A stretch of DNA of 64,000 bases from Liolophura sinensis. Taxonomy: Eukaryota; Mollusca; Polyplacophora; Chitonida; Chitonidae. Position 1 is the first letter of the stretch; every line of letters starts with the position of its first letter. Shown here one piece after another: positions 33,558 to 44,840 of the stretch. The notes below the pieces were generated by a model. That model was not told the origin of the DNA. It made no database searches and saw only the letters and a list, made by a program, of their open reading frames with translations. The stretch covers positions 5,903,145-5,967,144 of the forward strand of contig NC_088306.1 of NCBI RefSeq assembly GCF_032854445.1. The letters run 5' to 3'. The translations under genes and the position numbers were made by a program.

Positions 33558-35559
33558 AATATGTTTCTTGATGTGCTTAACTTATGTTGTGGTAATGTCT
33601 GTTTTGCTTTGGTTGAGACTTTCACACTAAGTTTTTACATTGTTGATCGTGGGGCATAATGCACGAAGAAAGCTAATACACATAAGTAGTTCCTAGGAAG
33701 AGTGACGTCATATTTTTTGAATTTAAAATGATCGCATTCTTCATTCCATTGACCCTATGCAGACGCACAAGTAAGTGCAGCTTACCCAATGAAATAAACG
33801 CTCTTCTTATTTTAAGTTGATTTATCTCGTTCTACAGCATACTTTAATAATTTCTTTACAAAACTGCAAAGGAAATAAGAAATCTCCCTACACGGTGTTA
33901 ATGGTTTCAAGGCAATTCGAAACAAAATCTGTGGATAATTTAATCAAGAAAGCAATCAAAACAGCCTGGTTTTCCAGGACTCCAGACATGAGAGAATATC
34001 GCTACATTTATTTCTTTGTTTGATTGGTGTATTGTTGAGTCTTGTTGATTTAAGGTTAAGATCCACACACCTGAAATCACTATTACAGGACGGTAACAAG
34101 AGGTGGTAAAGAAAGTAACAACCAAAGCCGACGATGAATGGTACACGTTACAAATATCGTTCTACGATCGGTGTTAAGACGATAACATGCCCGTCAACTA
34201 CTCTGGAAAAAACATGTAAAATTTAATAGAATGCCTGTTGACTGAGCCATGCTAGAATGTATTGCGTTTTGCTGTTATTCTGTTAAACAGAACACGAACA
34301 CCCTATTAGTCCAACATAAACATTGTACTGCACTAACCGAATAATGTGTTGAATATAGAAGACTTTTTGTGTTAAAATTAAGAGTTTTATTTTATAAGTC
34401 TGAGAGAAAATTGGAGGAATTCATGTCATATTCTGTAGTGCGGCGTAAAACATCAATCGAATATATACATAAAAGGTGCTGCAAGTTACAGTACTCAATG
34501 AAGACGACACCTGCAAGAGCCTTTTGGGCCACTTCAAACTTTAAAGAATGAATTATTGATTGGTGTACTCAAGAATATTAATTTAAAGATGAATAGCAAA
34601 ACGTTCCACGTATTAAGTGATAAAATGATTGGTGTTTAAAGTAATGGTAAAAAGAAATAAAATAATGTAAATCAGTAATGCTTCACTTACATGACGACAG
34701 TCAACTTAACCAACATAGGGGAGTGCATGGAATAAACCACAAGCATTCGGCAAGTAACTCACCAACTCTCCAAGATCTGACGGCGTGCTGTTCGGCAATT
34801 GCTGTGTAACGAGCTTCACGTAAGATGACATAGAAATGCCAAACGCTTATTGTCATTAAAGCCCCAAGTATGATGAGCACAGCTAAAAGCAACAGCCGCT
34901 GAACACTTAGTCTTTGTAGATACCAAAAGATATACACACGCACATTTTTACATTAATCTAAGCTCCCAACATCTTGATGGACACTCTCGGCAAGGCAAAT
35001 AGCACATCCTGTTGTTTCTCATGATAACATGTGAATTATGTGTAATTTTTCACGAGGAAATCTCATGGGAACCATAAATCATTCTGTATAAATGCAATCG
35101 ATTTAAATGTGAGCAATTTCTGCCAACAGAAAAACACAGGATCCGTATGACAGATGTAAAAAAAAATCCTATTATTTTCAATCTAACATTTCTGAAACCT
35201 AAACTTTAATTGTGGCCATGGATACATTTGTATTCATTTAACCATATCAATTATTAATGTACAAAAGATTATCAGCGTATCTGACAACCCTTTACAACCC
35301 GGCCTTCAAGTTACCAAATAATGAGACGCTCGAGTAAGTTTTTATGTGTGGTAGTGAGTGGGCGTGCCTTTTTTGCATCTGTCACAGTTACCCACGTGTT
35401 GCGTTTTTAAACGTATGCTGACAAAGCAGAGACTTAGGGAAAATCTTGGGAAATCACCTAGGAGGTATTACTGGCACATGCAGAAGTCATATCGCAATAC
35501 ACTTAATAGATCTTCTTGTCTTTATGTCCCCAAGAATCAGTCTTATTCCTTCAATAAAC
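33558..35559. other. No gene; possible very old SINE scraps
   Basis: Weak family A echoes occur at 34438-34465 (CGGCGTAAAACATCAATCG), 34553-34580 (ATTGGTGTACTCAAGAATATT) and 34672-34770 (degraded body in reverse). A hydrophobic minus-strand frame at 34701-34943 is discussed among the rejected items. Nothing else is recognised. Confidence 0.35.
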
Positions 35560-35822
35560 GCTCTGGTGCCCTAGTGGTGAGAGCGTCTCCCTCGAAGTAA
35601 GGAGATCTGGCATCAGATCCGTTTCGTGCCATACTAAAGACTTTAAAAATGGTACTTGTTTCTGCCTCCCTTGGCACTCAGCACTGAATGATTAGAGCAA
35701 GGAAACAGGACTGGTTGGCTCAGTGTGGGGAATATTGTGCATGGGTGTGGTATAACGGGAAAATTGTTATGAATGATGTAAAAACCGAAGCACTCAGATG
35801 TGCGTGCACGCATTCACACATT
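35560..35822 (+). mobile_element. SINE, family C
   Basis: The tRNA-like head has CTAGTGGTGAGAGCG, CCCTCGAAGTAAGGAG and a weakened B box (GGCATCAGATCCG). The body has CATACTAAAGACTTTAAAAA, TTGGCACTCAGCACTGAATG, TTAGAGCAAGGAAACAGGAC and TGGTTGGCTCAGTG. The tail is AAAACCGAAGCACTCAGA followed by an irregular AC-rich end. The middle is shorter than in the copy at 57434-57820. Confidence 0.82.
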
Positions 35823-37377
35823 CTTTTAATCTAAACCGCTACTTAGGACAAGAGCCTTCCATAAAGAATTCTGTCATAGATACGTTTTCAGTATTTCTTT
35901 TATCATAACCTGTGTGTTGGACATGTTTTCCTGTATCTATATTTTTATATCAGGTCATTCTTTGTCCCCTTTCATCAGTTGTCTTTGGCGTCTCAAGACT
36001 GGCACAGTGTAAATGCTGAAACGAACATCAGTAGTTATTTCTCAGCACACATCAGTGGAAGCACAGCATGTCACTTCAGCCTGTACATGTGGTATCTGGT
36101 CAGTCAGGAGTAAAATGTGTATGGTCACGGTGTCGTGTCAGGAGTCGGTTTTGAAAGAACATATGTGATTTCATTTTATGTCATAAATATCATCCAGGGC
36201 CCGGCTGTTCGAAACCATTCGAATTTTTATAGCTTTGTATACCTTTGTATACTAAACCCGTGACTAAACACACGTGGTCAAATACTATCTGAATAAAGCT
36301 GTATTCTTTGTTTTTTGTTGTTTTTTTTTTTGTTTTGGGGGGGGGGGGTTGTTGTTGTTGTTGTTGTTGTTGTTTTTGTAACGCTAAAATGGCTTTGTCT
36401 TGACAACGAAGGTATCATGATTACAAGACAAGGTAATCCTAAGCCGGACCGTCAGATCAATGTATAATTCTACGACGTTTAGCTTCTTAATTTAATATTT
36501 TTGTTCAACATTAGAAATATTATTCAAAATTTTTAATCAGGCGTTTGGAAAACTTTTCGTAAGCACATTCAGTGACTGGAGCAATGACTCCATCGTCTCC
36601 TGCGGCTCCATGTACTCTACGAACCAGTATAAGTGGCAGCCGGAAGGCAAATATTATATCGGTGCCTGGTGCCTCTCTCGCAAACAAGGCCATCTAAGAA
36701 CGGGCAGTTTCAGAGAGTAATACGATTTGAAAGTGAATACAAAATGCAGCAAAATATCATAGGCACGTTATCTCTTGTCAAACTTTACACCGAATCTTCT
36801 GGTTACTTTCTCCTGAATGGAATCATCGATTAGGAGTTGGGAGAAGCAGACCGATTGCCGTTCTCTGTCGGTGAACAAACCTGGTGCGATGTGCAATGTG
36901 CATCGACCGCTGTCTGTGCGTAATACCAGGAGACAAAGCTGTCCCGTTGTTTCACCGCTCAGCCGATTGTCATCACCGTCACCCCCCAAGATATTAACTG
37001 CAAAAGAATTTTAGAAATAACGTATAGACTCTGCTGTCAAGGAGTTCAGTCTAAAGCCTGTGGCTCCTCACAAAGCCCCTATAGAGGAGTTCTCGCCCGA
37101 AAGAAGTCATTTCCTTAGTAGTGCGTTTAACGCTTTGAAGGTACTTCACCATTTCATCCGCCTGGCTGGAGTACGGAATAATCAAAACATTCATCGCTAA
37201 TATTTCACTACGTTATCTTTTATATGCTTTGGTTACAGCCGGTGCAGGCACTTCGCTGTTGACATGGAAAATAAATGCAGCATACCTTGAACATATTTCG
37301 GTTCAATAGATATGTTTCAGAAACGATGTGTTTAACTATCGATGTTCCTTCAACATTATAACTGTTACAGTTGTATG
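35823..37377. other. No gene recognised
   Basis: It contains the simple-sequence run at 36321-36378 and otherwise no feature I can support. Confidence 0.4.
36321..36378. repeat. Poly(T), poly(G) and (GTT)n microsatellite
   Basis: T-rich sequence is followed by a run of about a dozen G and then about nine GTT units. It is a simple low-complexity array. Confidence 0.9.
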
Positions 37378-37797
37378 TAATAACGAGGTATAATATTGAC
37401 ATAGAAAAACAACAGGACGAGCTGCGGCCAATCGTGGTTTGCTCCCAAAATTGGCCATAATTATGTGTTGAAGGGCAATAAGTTAATTCAGTGTGGAAGA
37501 AAAATACACCGTACATTTGGGACTTCCGTCCTTCAGTCAGCCCATTTTAAAACGTCAAAGGCATTGGTTACCTCTTTGAACATTTTGCCAACCTTATTCA
37601 GGTTTAATGTTCAGCCGCAGCAGAAAGTAAACATTTTACTTTGTCTTTACTGATTGAACGTAATAACGAGGTATAATAATGACATAAAAAAACAATAGCA
37701 CGGGCTGCGGCCATTCGTGGTTTATCAAAGGCATTGATTACCTCCTTGAACATGCTGTCTACCTTATTCAGGTTTAATGTTCAGCCGCAGCAGAAAA
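37378..37797 (+). repeat. Local direct duplication
   Basis: GTAATAACGAGGTATAAT through GCTGCGGCCA-TCGTGGTTT occurs at 37378-37440 and 37660-37723. CAAAGGCATTG-TTACCTC through TTCAGCCGCAGCAGAAA occurs at 37554-37626 and 37724-37796. In the first copy the two blocks are about 110 bp apart; in the second they abut. Either an insertion in copy 1 or a deletion in copy 2 explains this. Confidence 0.85.
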
Positions 37798-38769
37798 ATT
37801 TTTTTAAAAGTTTATTACTTTGGGTTCTCGTTCTGGGTGAAACGAACTTTAGAACAAGAAAATTGCCTGGAGATCATTTTTATCCTGGATTCCGTGCCTC
37901 GACCTAGGTCTGGCTTTGTAATTGAGCACAAAGCCGAACTTAGCAAAGCTTTACAACTTTGGAGACACCTGCCATATCCACATAAGTTTAACCCTTCTTT
38001 TATTGTTTGCTTCTGAAGCAGTCCTTGAGGGACCTATGGTTCGCGTGGATATCTCTGCCAAAGAGGCGTGAAGCCATAACCATTCATTCTATGGCTGTGT
38101 TGAAAGATTATTTAGTGTAGCATAATTTGTTTTTTTTTTTAACTTCAGAAGGAAATATGGCTATCTTCTGTATGTCATGTAACATCGGTGGTTGATAAGC
38201 CAGCGAATGAGATAAGCCTTTTACAAACAGCAGTGCCATAAGCGGGACAAGAAACACATTCCTCAACTTGTTGAAAACTTTCAAAACACGTGAAACAACA
38301 GAAAGTCAGAATTAATTCCGAGAAATTAAAACGTTTCCATTTGTGCGATTTTAGCCATTAAATTTTGGGTTTTGGTAAGAAAGCAACGTTAAAAAATATT
38401 TTGCTTGGTTTGCTAGGTTCTAGGTTCCATGACGAAATTACTGGACTAAACGACATACTGACAATCTTATTTACGTTGCACTGACCATTACAGTGACACA
38501 ATTGCTGTATATAGACGATATCAGAAGAATACAATCGGAAACTTGCAAAAGCCTCCTATTACAAAAAACATTTTTGCGCTAATTTGCAACTGCGATAACA
38601 CAAGTATAGTTATACTATTGCTCTCAAGGATCAGATTAAACGAATATCCCATGTCAAAAGACAGGATGTTCAAAATTTGACTGAGTGGCAAAAAGAATGA
38701 CTGGCAGATAGGCAGCCGGAGAGAAGTACTCATGGAGGTATTTGTCGCAGCTAAAGCCCTGCGTCCTTG
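37798..38769. other. No recognisable feature
   Basis: No supported gene or repeat. Confidence 0.4.
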
Positions 38770-38785
38770 ATAAACGACATTTTAA

Positions 38786-38900
38786 TGGATTCCCCTAGGC
38801 TCTGCCCAGTTTCCTCCCACCAGAATGCTGGCCGCCCTCGTGTAAGTAAAATATTCTTGAGTAAGGCTTAAAACACCAATCAAATAAATACATGTAATAA
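38786..38900 (+). mobile_element. 5'-truncated SINE, family A, with 16-bp TSD
   Basis: It starts within the body (GGATTCCCCTAGGCTCTGCC) and runs through CAGTTTCCTCCCACCAGAAT, GTAAGTAAAATATTCTTGAG and AAAACACCAATCAAATAAAT. It is flanked by a perfect 16-bp duplication, ATAAACGACATTTTAA (38770-38785 and 38901-38916). The duplication proves that the truncation arose at insertion and not by later decay. Confidence 0.96.
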
Positions 38901-39257
38901 ATAAACGACATTTTAAGGTTAAGTATATAATGTTGATTTCGACAAAACGTGTTTTTGGGAACCCTCGTTGACTGGTAAATTCCACATCCTTTTCAACACG
39001 ACGATATGTTGGACTTCACCTTTAAGGCAAAAATATTTTGAATTCGTGATCCAATTTCCATCCAAACCCTGTGACTTGCATAAAAATTACTTCTTGTTTA
39101 AGAAGGTAAAATCAATTGAGCATAGGAGATGATAATTTCAGATATCAATTACACACTTGTGGATAGAAAAAGTTTTAGTTTCTGTTGAAGGAATAATTAA
39201 GAACGTCGTCTTTAAAAAAACATTTTATTATATTTTTTCATTTTCTTTTTGAGTCAA

Positions 39258-40134
39258 TGTCTCACCTACATTTCCCTTCTGTGTACATTGTAGTCTGCAC
39301 TGTAATTCAGTCGAACTTTCTCGAGGCTTCGGCGTTTATGAGGTTAGTGTCATTGTACATAGGGTATACATTCTGGAAATATGAATCGGTTGTAAACATG
39401 GTTAAAATCAAACCATCCAGAATTCTCTTTACCTTAGTCTATAAAAATGAGCGACGGAGTTGAGAAGCTTGCCGTCATTTACTCACGTCCACTTGAAAGC
39501 AGTCGCATTTACTGTCATCCACTGTGGAGGATTTTGCTGGGTTTGGAGATATCGGCTTTCACGCCATTTGGCATTCGTCATTTGTACTCCATTTTCTGTA
39601 CACAGCTCTTTGCGCGCTTGTGTTTAGCGAGTTGCTGTTTTTTGACAGGCTATTTTCGAGCTTGTATCGTGCATCTTGTACTCTTACGTGCTTGTCATTT
39701 TACCCTGAAAGTGACTTTCCGAGGAGTGAACCATATATCGACAGCTCGGCATCACGGACGCTACTGTCAACCTCTCCGCCCTGAGAAGTTACCTTCCTAG
39801 GTAGTTGGGGAATGAAAGATCGCCGGCGTGCCGTGCCCTGCAGTTTGTCACCCTGTCACCCGTTGATTGATGACTTCCTCTTGAATGTGGATTCTGTATT
39901 TACGTGAACTGACTCTCCTGTGGAAGCCGGAATATTCCATCCGCATTTAGGCGGTGTCATCAGTAAGAGATTATATTTTTCTGTAGTTATTTGTATTTTT
40001 TTTGTTCAAGTATATGTACGGAACTTTTTCAAGCGTCTTCGTGTTTCTGTGTTTAATCTTGTACATGGCTTATCGCTGATCTGAAAGTAAAACAAGCCAG
40101 TTCATGTTTACTCTCCGAAAGTGGTAACCTTACA
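39258..40134 (+). repeat. 5' LTR of retrotransposon copy 2
   Basis: It runs TGT...ACA and aligns with 14872-14110 in reverse. The first 110 bp are found again at 43388-43495. Similarity with the 3' fragment continues weakly about 25 bp upstream of 39258, so the true left end may be nearer 39230. Confidence 0.8.
39440..39447 (+). promoter_or_regulatory. TATA box of LTR, copy 2
   Basis: TATAAAAA in the context TTAGTCTATAAAAATGAGC, conserved with the LTR of the minus-strand copy. Likely core promoter of the element. Confidence 0.6.
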
Positions 40135-40296
40135 TGTAACGGACTTATCCGGGAACTAAAACCTGCTCTTGCTAGATTGTCGTACGTTAATTGTCAGCTT
40201 GTTAAGCAGTGTTTTGGTTCCAGTTTTGGATCAAACAGAGATTCATATTTTGTAAAACTATTTATATAGTTTCTTTGTACACTATATCGTGCCATT

Positions 40297-41345
40297 ATGC
40301 TGAGGAATCATAGAATTATTCCTTGACAGTGAGGATTTGTCACTTGCTAAACTGTCTGAGTTAGCCAGCAGCCAGAAACAAGGAAAATAGCTCAGAAGCT
40401 CAGGGCGTTAGAAAAAGTAAAATAGTGCAGGCTGTTAGCAAACGATTAGGCTTAACACTTTACTTACTATGGGGCGAAGTGGTGATATTGAGTTGGCTAA
40501 GCTTCAGTTAGAGATAGAAGGGTGTATGTTAGAAAGAGAAGAAAGAGAAAGGGAAAAAAGAGAAAGAGAAAAATGAAAATGCGGACGAGAAGGTGACAGA
40601 AAAAGAAACAGAGAAAGAGAGTTTGAGTTACATAAGTTGAAATAAGAAACGGAAAAGAAAGAGAAACAGAGTTAAAACAGGAGTTGATATTGAAGTAGCA
40701 CCAGGTTAAGAGTAGTAATAATGAAGCTGTTAGTCGTAGTCATTAAGGATTTGAATTGGCTCGAAACATTAGAATAGTGCCCAAATTTGATAAGGATGTG
40801 GTCAGTTTTTTTTTTTTTTGTTGTTTTTTTTTTTTTTTGTCCTTTAAGGAAGTGGCTGTTAGCTTGGAGTGGGCCTATAGAGAGAAGTTCAGACAGATTA
40901 GGGAGCAGTCTGGTGAAACTTACGTTGCGTTTTCCAGAGATAAAGAAACACTGATAACTGGTACAAGGCTCTGAGTGATATAGTTCTTTTGAGAATTTAA
41001 GGGCGGTTGTTCTCTTGGATGAATTTAAGAACAATGTTCCAAATCAGGTCAAGGTTTATTGAGATTTATTAAGGAAGACCGCAACGAGTCTGGCTGATGA
41101 ATATGAGGTAACTCTTAAGATTAATGGACCTAAATTTCAGAAAAAGTGGAATTCTGATAAGAAGACTTCAAATCTGAGTACTGACAAGCAGACCGGTGTG
41201 AAGCATAAGTCAAATGTGCATTTTTCTTCTGACAAGAAAACCTTGCAGTCTAAACCTGAAGATGTAAGGCCACCTTCTTGCTGCTATTGTAAAGGCTCAG
41301 GACACCTATTATCCACGTGCCCAGTCCTGACAAGGAAAGAGGAGC
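40297..41345 (+). pseudogene. gag remnant of retrotransposon copy 2
   Basis: The start region aligns with the intact start at 13940 of the other copy (the LAKLSEL and VVKLSEV blocks). A Lys/Arg/Glu-rich stretch follows at 40530-40680. The capsid-like region has RNIRIVPKFDKDV and then, after the T run, EVAVSLEWAYREKFRQIREQ, SGETYVAF and an RDKETL-like block, as in gypsy gags. The CCHC knuckle at 41279-41320 is CYCKGSGHLLSTC preceded by C, giving a perfect CX2CX4HX4C. Stops and a T-run expansion break the frame. Confidence 0.82.
40806..40841 (+). repeat. Expanded T run inside gag
   Basis: Two T runs are separated by GTTG. The same point in the other copy (near 13270, reverse strand) is a short TTTTTTT only. 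The expansion is therefore private to this copy and shifts the gag frame. Confidence 0.75.
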
Positions 41346-41399
41346 AAAAGTCAGTAGCATGTCGGATGGTGTGATTACTGGTAATGGTTACCTTCCCTG

Positions 41400-41862
41400 T
41401 TCTGTACATAGGGATACTGTGGCTAGTCAGTCTTGGCAGATATTGGCAGATATGATTCCTGCGCATTCTGATAAGGTCAACAGTCATGTTTTGATTCAGG
41501 ATATTAATGGAAAGTTTATGTCTTTTCCATTACTGGAGGTTACCCTTACTTCTGATTTGGTTACTGGTTTAGTAACTGTAGGGGTTGTTAAAACTTTGCC
41601 AGGGGAAGATACTTCCGTTTTCCTGGGTAGTAACTTACCAGGATATAAAGTTAAGGTGTATCCCCATGTTTGTAGTGTTCCAGTTTTGGGCGGAAATGCA
41701 GAAAACCTACAAGACGAGTTTCCAGGTATATTTCCCCCTTGTGTGCTTACCAGGTCACAGAAAATAGCTAGAGAGAAGGGAGACAATTCCTCTATTACCA
41801 CTGGGGATTCAGCGAGTAATATTAATTTGGCTGAAAAATTTTTCATAACATTGATGATGTAG
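41400..41862 (+). pseudogene. Retropepsin and linker remnant of retrotransposon copy 2
   Basis: The active-site motif at 41413-41427 reads DTVAS where the other copy has DTGAS, so the catalytic-loop glycine is lost. The downstream block continues in one frame to 41862 and matches the minus-strand copy (NSHVLIQ-INGKFMSFPLLEV, TLTSDLVTGLVTVGVV, NLPGYKVKVYPHVCSVPVL). This frame is the longest intact piece of either element. Confidence 0.85.
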
Positions 41863-41869
41863 GGGATGG

Positions 41870-42521
41870 TCAAGAGACAGACCTGTGTTCTCTCAATCTG
41901 ATGTGGTTATACAACAACATGCAGATCCAGAATTAAGGGAATTAAGTAAGTCTGTTTTATCTGTGGAGGAAACACCTTATGTACGTGTTGGTTATTACAT
42001 GGATCATGTATCAGCTGGTCATGATTGGGCAAATTTCCATTTCTATTGTTTGCCACTTTGAATACTCCTAATGAGTACATTGGGTTTAGTCCCTATGAGT
42101 TAAAGTATGGTCATGAGGTTAGAGGTCCTTCAGCTTTGATGAAGGAGCTTGTCTTGACTCATTAAACAAAAAGAAACTTGCTATAGTATGTTTCCCAGTT
42201 TTGGGACAGGCTATATAAGTTTGGGAGATAGCTCGTTCTAAGTTGGAGACCTATCAGGAGAAATTAAAACTGTACTACGAAAAGAAGGCTAAGCCAAGAA
42301 GGTTTTCTCCTGGGGATCTACAGCATCTAGTGCTGTTGCCCCTAACTCAGGAACCGCTTAAGGCCAAGTTTAGTGGACCATTCCAGGTGGTGAAGAAAGT
42401 TATCGATGTTAACTACATGACTAGCACACCTGATCATAGGAAAACTGAAAGAGTATACCATATTAATATGCTCACGAAGTACAATTCCCGTGAGGCAAGT
42501 CAGTCAAGTGGCTGTGGTTAG
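41870..42521 (+). pseudogene. Integrase C-terminal remnant of retrotransposon copy 2
   Basis: The end of the catalytic domain survives (NTPNEYIGFSPYELKYGHEV, then RGPSALMKEL). It is followed by the chromatin- or DNA-binding tail domain in an open frame at 42243-42521: KPRRFSPGDLQHLVLLPL, FSGPFQVVKKV and RVYHINMLTKY, which is the GPY/F-type module. The zinc domain and most of the catalytic core are deleted after an HADPELRELS-like start. The GPY/F module is missing from the other copy, so the two complement each other as evidence. Confidence 0.85.
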
Positions 42522-42689
42522 CACAGTAGTAAATCATGTAGAAGAGAGCGGTGAGTTGTCCTAAGAGCCAGCTGATAGCATTCAAGCTGATTTGTTAGAT
42601 CCTAAGAGGGATAACTCATGTGTATTGAGCAATTTAGTATTGAGTCTTAAGTAATATTTTTAAAAATCAGAGATAGGATATTTGTAAGT

Positions 42690-42990
42690 TGCTCGAGACT
42701 TATCTTAAGATATGTCCGGATGTCTCAGGTTGTACTAATGCCGCAGTACATGAAGATGTAGGAGGGGCTGAACCCATCAAAGAGCATCCCTACAGAATTA
42801 ACCCTGCAAAGTTAAAGCTTGTTAACCAGGAAATACAGTACATGTTATACTATGGGATTACGGAGCCTAGCCGGAGTGGCTAGCCAGAATTTGTGTTCAC
42901 CAATTGTAGTTGTCCCGAAGCGCGACGGTTCTATACTCCTACGTAAGGATTCTTATCCTATTCCCCGTACTGAGGATTGTATTGACATTT
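42690..42990 (+). pseudogene. Reverse transcriptase N-terminal remnant, copy 2
   Basis: The frame carries PDVSGCTNAAVHEDV, EPIKEHPYRINPAKLKLVNQ, QYMLYYGITEPSRSG, VVVPKRDGSILLRKDS and YPIPRTEDCID, which is the fingers region of a gypsy-type RT. Similarity stops at about 42985 before the catalytic motifs. It lies downstream of the integrase tail domain. Confidence 0.87.
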
Positions 42991-43106
42991 GTGTATGTAT
43001 ATTTCTTTGTGTATGTACATATATCCCTTATAACATCATTTTGTCAAGATTGTATATATGGTTTAGTGATTATAAAAATCACCGTTTTTAGGTACAGTTA
43101 TCTTTT

Positions 43107-43339
43107 GGGGCCTGCGTGGCTCATTTTGTTAGCGCACTAGCGCAGGGTAATGACTCAGGAACCTGTCACCAATGCCGTCGACGTGAGTTAAAGTCCAGCT
43201 CATGCTGGCTTCCTCTCCGGCCATAAGTGGGAAGGTCTGTCAGCAGTTTGCGGATGGTCGGTATCCGCCCAGCATAATGCTGGCCGCCGTCGTATAAGTG
43301 AAATATTCTTCAGTACAGCGTAAATCACCAATCAAATCA
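43107..43339 (+). mobile_element. SINE, family A, inside the retrotransposon remnant
   Basis: The head is GGGGCCTGCGTGGCTCA, followed by TTAGCGCACTAGCGCAGGG, CACCAATGCCGTCGACGTGA, CTCATGCTGGCTTCCTCTCC, GCTGGCCGCCGTCGTATAAG and CACCAATCAAATCA. The GGGTTTCCCCCGGGCTCTGC block is deleted. It sits between the broken RT and the purine-rich run before the 3' LTR fragment. No target-site duplication was found. Confidence 0.92.
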
Positions 43340-43387
43340 GGGGGCAGGAGGGGGAGTATATTGATTTTTATTGTGTTCTTGAATTAA

Positions 43388-43495
43388 TGTCTGACCTACA
43401 TTTTTAACTCTGTGTACGTTTTCGCTTTCAGCATAATTGAGTTTAGCGTTTTCGAGGTTACGAGCCTAGTGTCATTGTACATAAGGTATACAGCA
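43388..43495 (+). repeat. 3' LTR fragment of retrotransposon copy 2
   Basis: TGTCTGACCTACATTT, CTCTGTGTAC, AGCCTAGTGTCATTGTACAT and AAGGTATACA match the first 110 bp of the LTR at 39258. The rest of the LTR is missing. Confidence 0.8.
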
Positions 43496-43698
43496 TTGAC
43501 AATTAGTGTAATTAACATCGTAATCAGTTTTCTGTTTTACCATGATGACTGTAACTACCAAAGTAACAATGGTTTGTTCTTTAGGAACGCCAGTGATATT
43601 TTCTGTAGCCTGTAATTTAGATAATTTAGAGCGATTGCTCCAAAATATTATCATTAGCATCACGATCTCCATGTCGTTGGATTTCTGTTCCCTTTTAA

Positions 43699-44030
43699 CC
43701 GGCCTCGGTAGCACAGTTGGTACAGCGTCCGCTTCGGGAGCAGTAGATCCAGGATCAATCCTGGGTTGAGTCACACCTTGGACCATGTTGTTGTGACTTC
43801 CCCCGCTTGGCGTTCGGCATGAAGAGGATAGTGCAACGACTGGTTGACCCTTATCAGTATAATGGCTTCGGCGGGACAGTTGACTTGCCTTTGGTAAGTC
43901 GTCTCAGTGAAGCAGCACTAAATAAAAGAGCGGTGGAAATCCGTCCTGCAAAAAGAAGGCACATTACATGCGCTCTAAGGATTCCTTCGTCGTCATATGA
44001 CTGCTAAGTACAACGTTAAACCCCAAGTAT
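43699..44030 (+). mobile_element. Full-length SINE, family B
   Basis: The head is CCGGCCTCGGTAGCACAGTT, with GTCCGCTTCGGGAGCAG and B box GGATCAATCCTGGGT. The body modules GGCGTTCGGCATGAAGAGGA, TAGTGCAACGACTGGTTGAC, GTCGTCTCAGTGAAGCAGCA, AAAGAGCGGTGGAAATCCGT and CGTTAAACCCCAAG follow in order. This is the clearest tRNA-like head of family B. Confidence 0.95.
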
Positions 44031-44830
44031 CATTTCTTCCAGTTCTAGAGCACGACATTTCTCGCGGAATCATTTTTAGTTCACGTCATTTCTACCAGTA
44101 TCAGTTTTAGCGCACGCCATTTCTACCACTAACAGTGTCTCTTCAAATAAGCATTTTGAAGTTTTGCAACACGCATGTAATGAAATTATGAAAGTCCCTC
44201 CCAATACGTCCCTAAAGAATATATTTTATTTGTAATCTCTTTGGACTAGGAACATGGGTATCTTCACACAGATTGCTTGGAGATTGGTCATTTTCATCAC
44301 AAAAATGATGTACCCATGATATCAATGCCTTTAGATGAAGAGCTAATAAATCACACGATGGTAACACGCGTTCACCCTTGTTTTGCACGCTAGGGCAATT
44401 GACATAACAGTGTATCCGTTAGACTTTAGTATAGCAAGCCTTACAGCGTACTTTGTGTGTGGAGAGTGGGTGGAAGAATCAACAGAATTGTTAGCGGAAG
44501 TCTTTGTGATATTGATTTAATAATCGCTAGAGATGTATAAATGATATTTAGCTATGATACAAAAACTAAAATAATATAAAAAATACAGCATACAGAGCAA
44601 AGTCAGAGCAGAGAGGACGGCGTGATAGCTGGCAAATGGTCACAGGTTTAACCGTTGAAATGCGGTCTTTGGTTATCAGTTGTTCTCGGTGACGGTTTTA
44701 TTCTAACTATTCAATAAAATGCTCACCAAGTAGAAACTTACAAGCCAATTAGCACCATGACTTAAGCAGAATTAGGTAAAAACACATATGCAGTGTTGTT
44801 CACAACCATATATATTCGACGTCACTGGTC
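44031..44830. other. No gene recognised
   Basis: The word CATTTCTACCA with AGTTTTAGCGCACG-like flanks recurs two to three times at 44025-44135, a weak local repeat. Otherwise nothing supported. Confidence 0.4.
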
Positions 44831-44840
44831 TAAAATAGCT

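Larger units (their letters stand above)
39258..43495 (+). mobile_element. Degenerate Ty3/gypsy-type LTR retrotransposon, copy 2
   Basis: The order is 5' LTR (39258-40134), leader, gag from 40297, CCHC knuckle (41279-41320), retropepsin (41400), integrase end and GPY/F-type module (41990-42521), RT start (42690-42985), then a break, an inserted SINE and a fragment of 3' LTR (43388-43495). It belongs to the same family as 10722-14872 but has different deletions. Integrase precedes RT here too. A purine-rich run at 43340-43356 may be the polypurine tract. The element is inactive. Confidence 0.88.

Noticed and set aside
34701-34943. Minus-strand frame with a strong membrane-like segment (LLLLAVLIILGALMTISVWH) ending at a GTGAGT donor-like site
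   Set aside because: The frame has no ATG before the hydrophobic part, an in-frame stop lies just upstream, and no acceptor fits. The donor-like site falls in what looks like a decayed SINE. No partner exon was found.
39524-39800. Two overlapping plus-strand frames of 86 and 117 codons
   Set aside because: They lie inside the LTR. The aligned LTR at 14110-14872 does not preserve either frame.
43699-43770. Possible tRNA gene
   Set aside because: A- and B-box-like sequence is present, but it is the head of a full family B SINE with the whole SINE body attached. The same applies to all other tRNA-like heads here.
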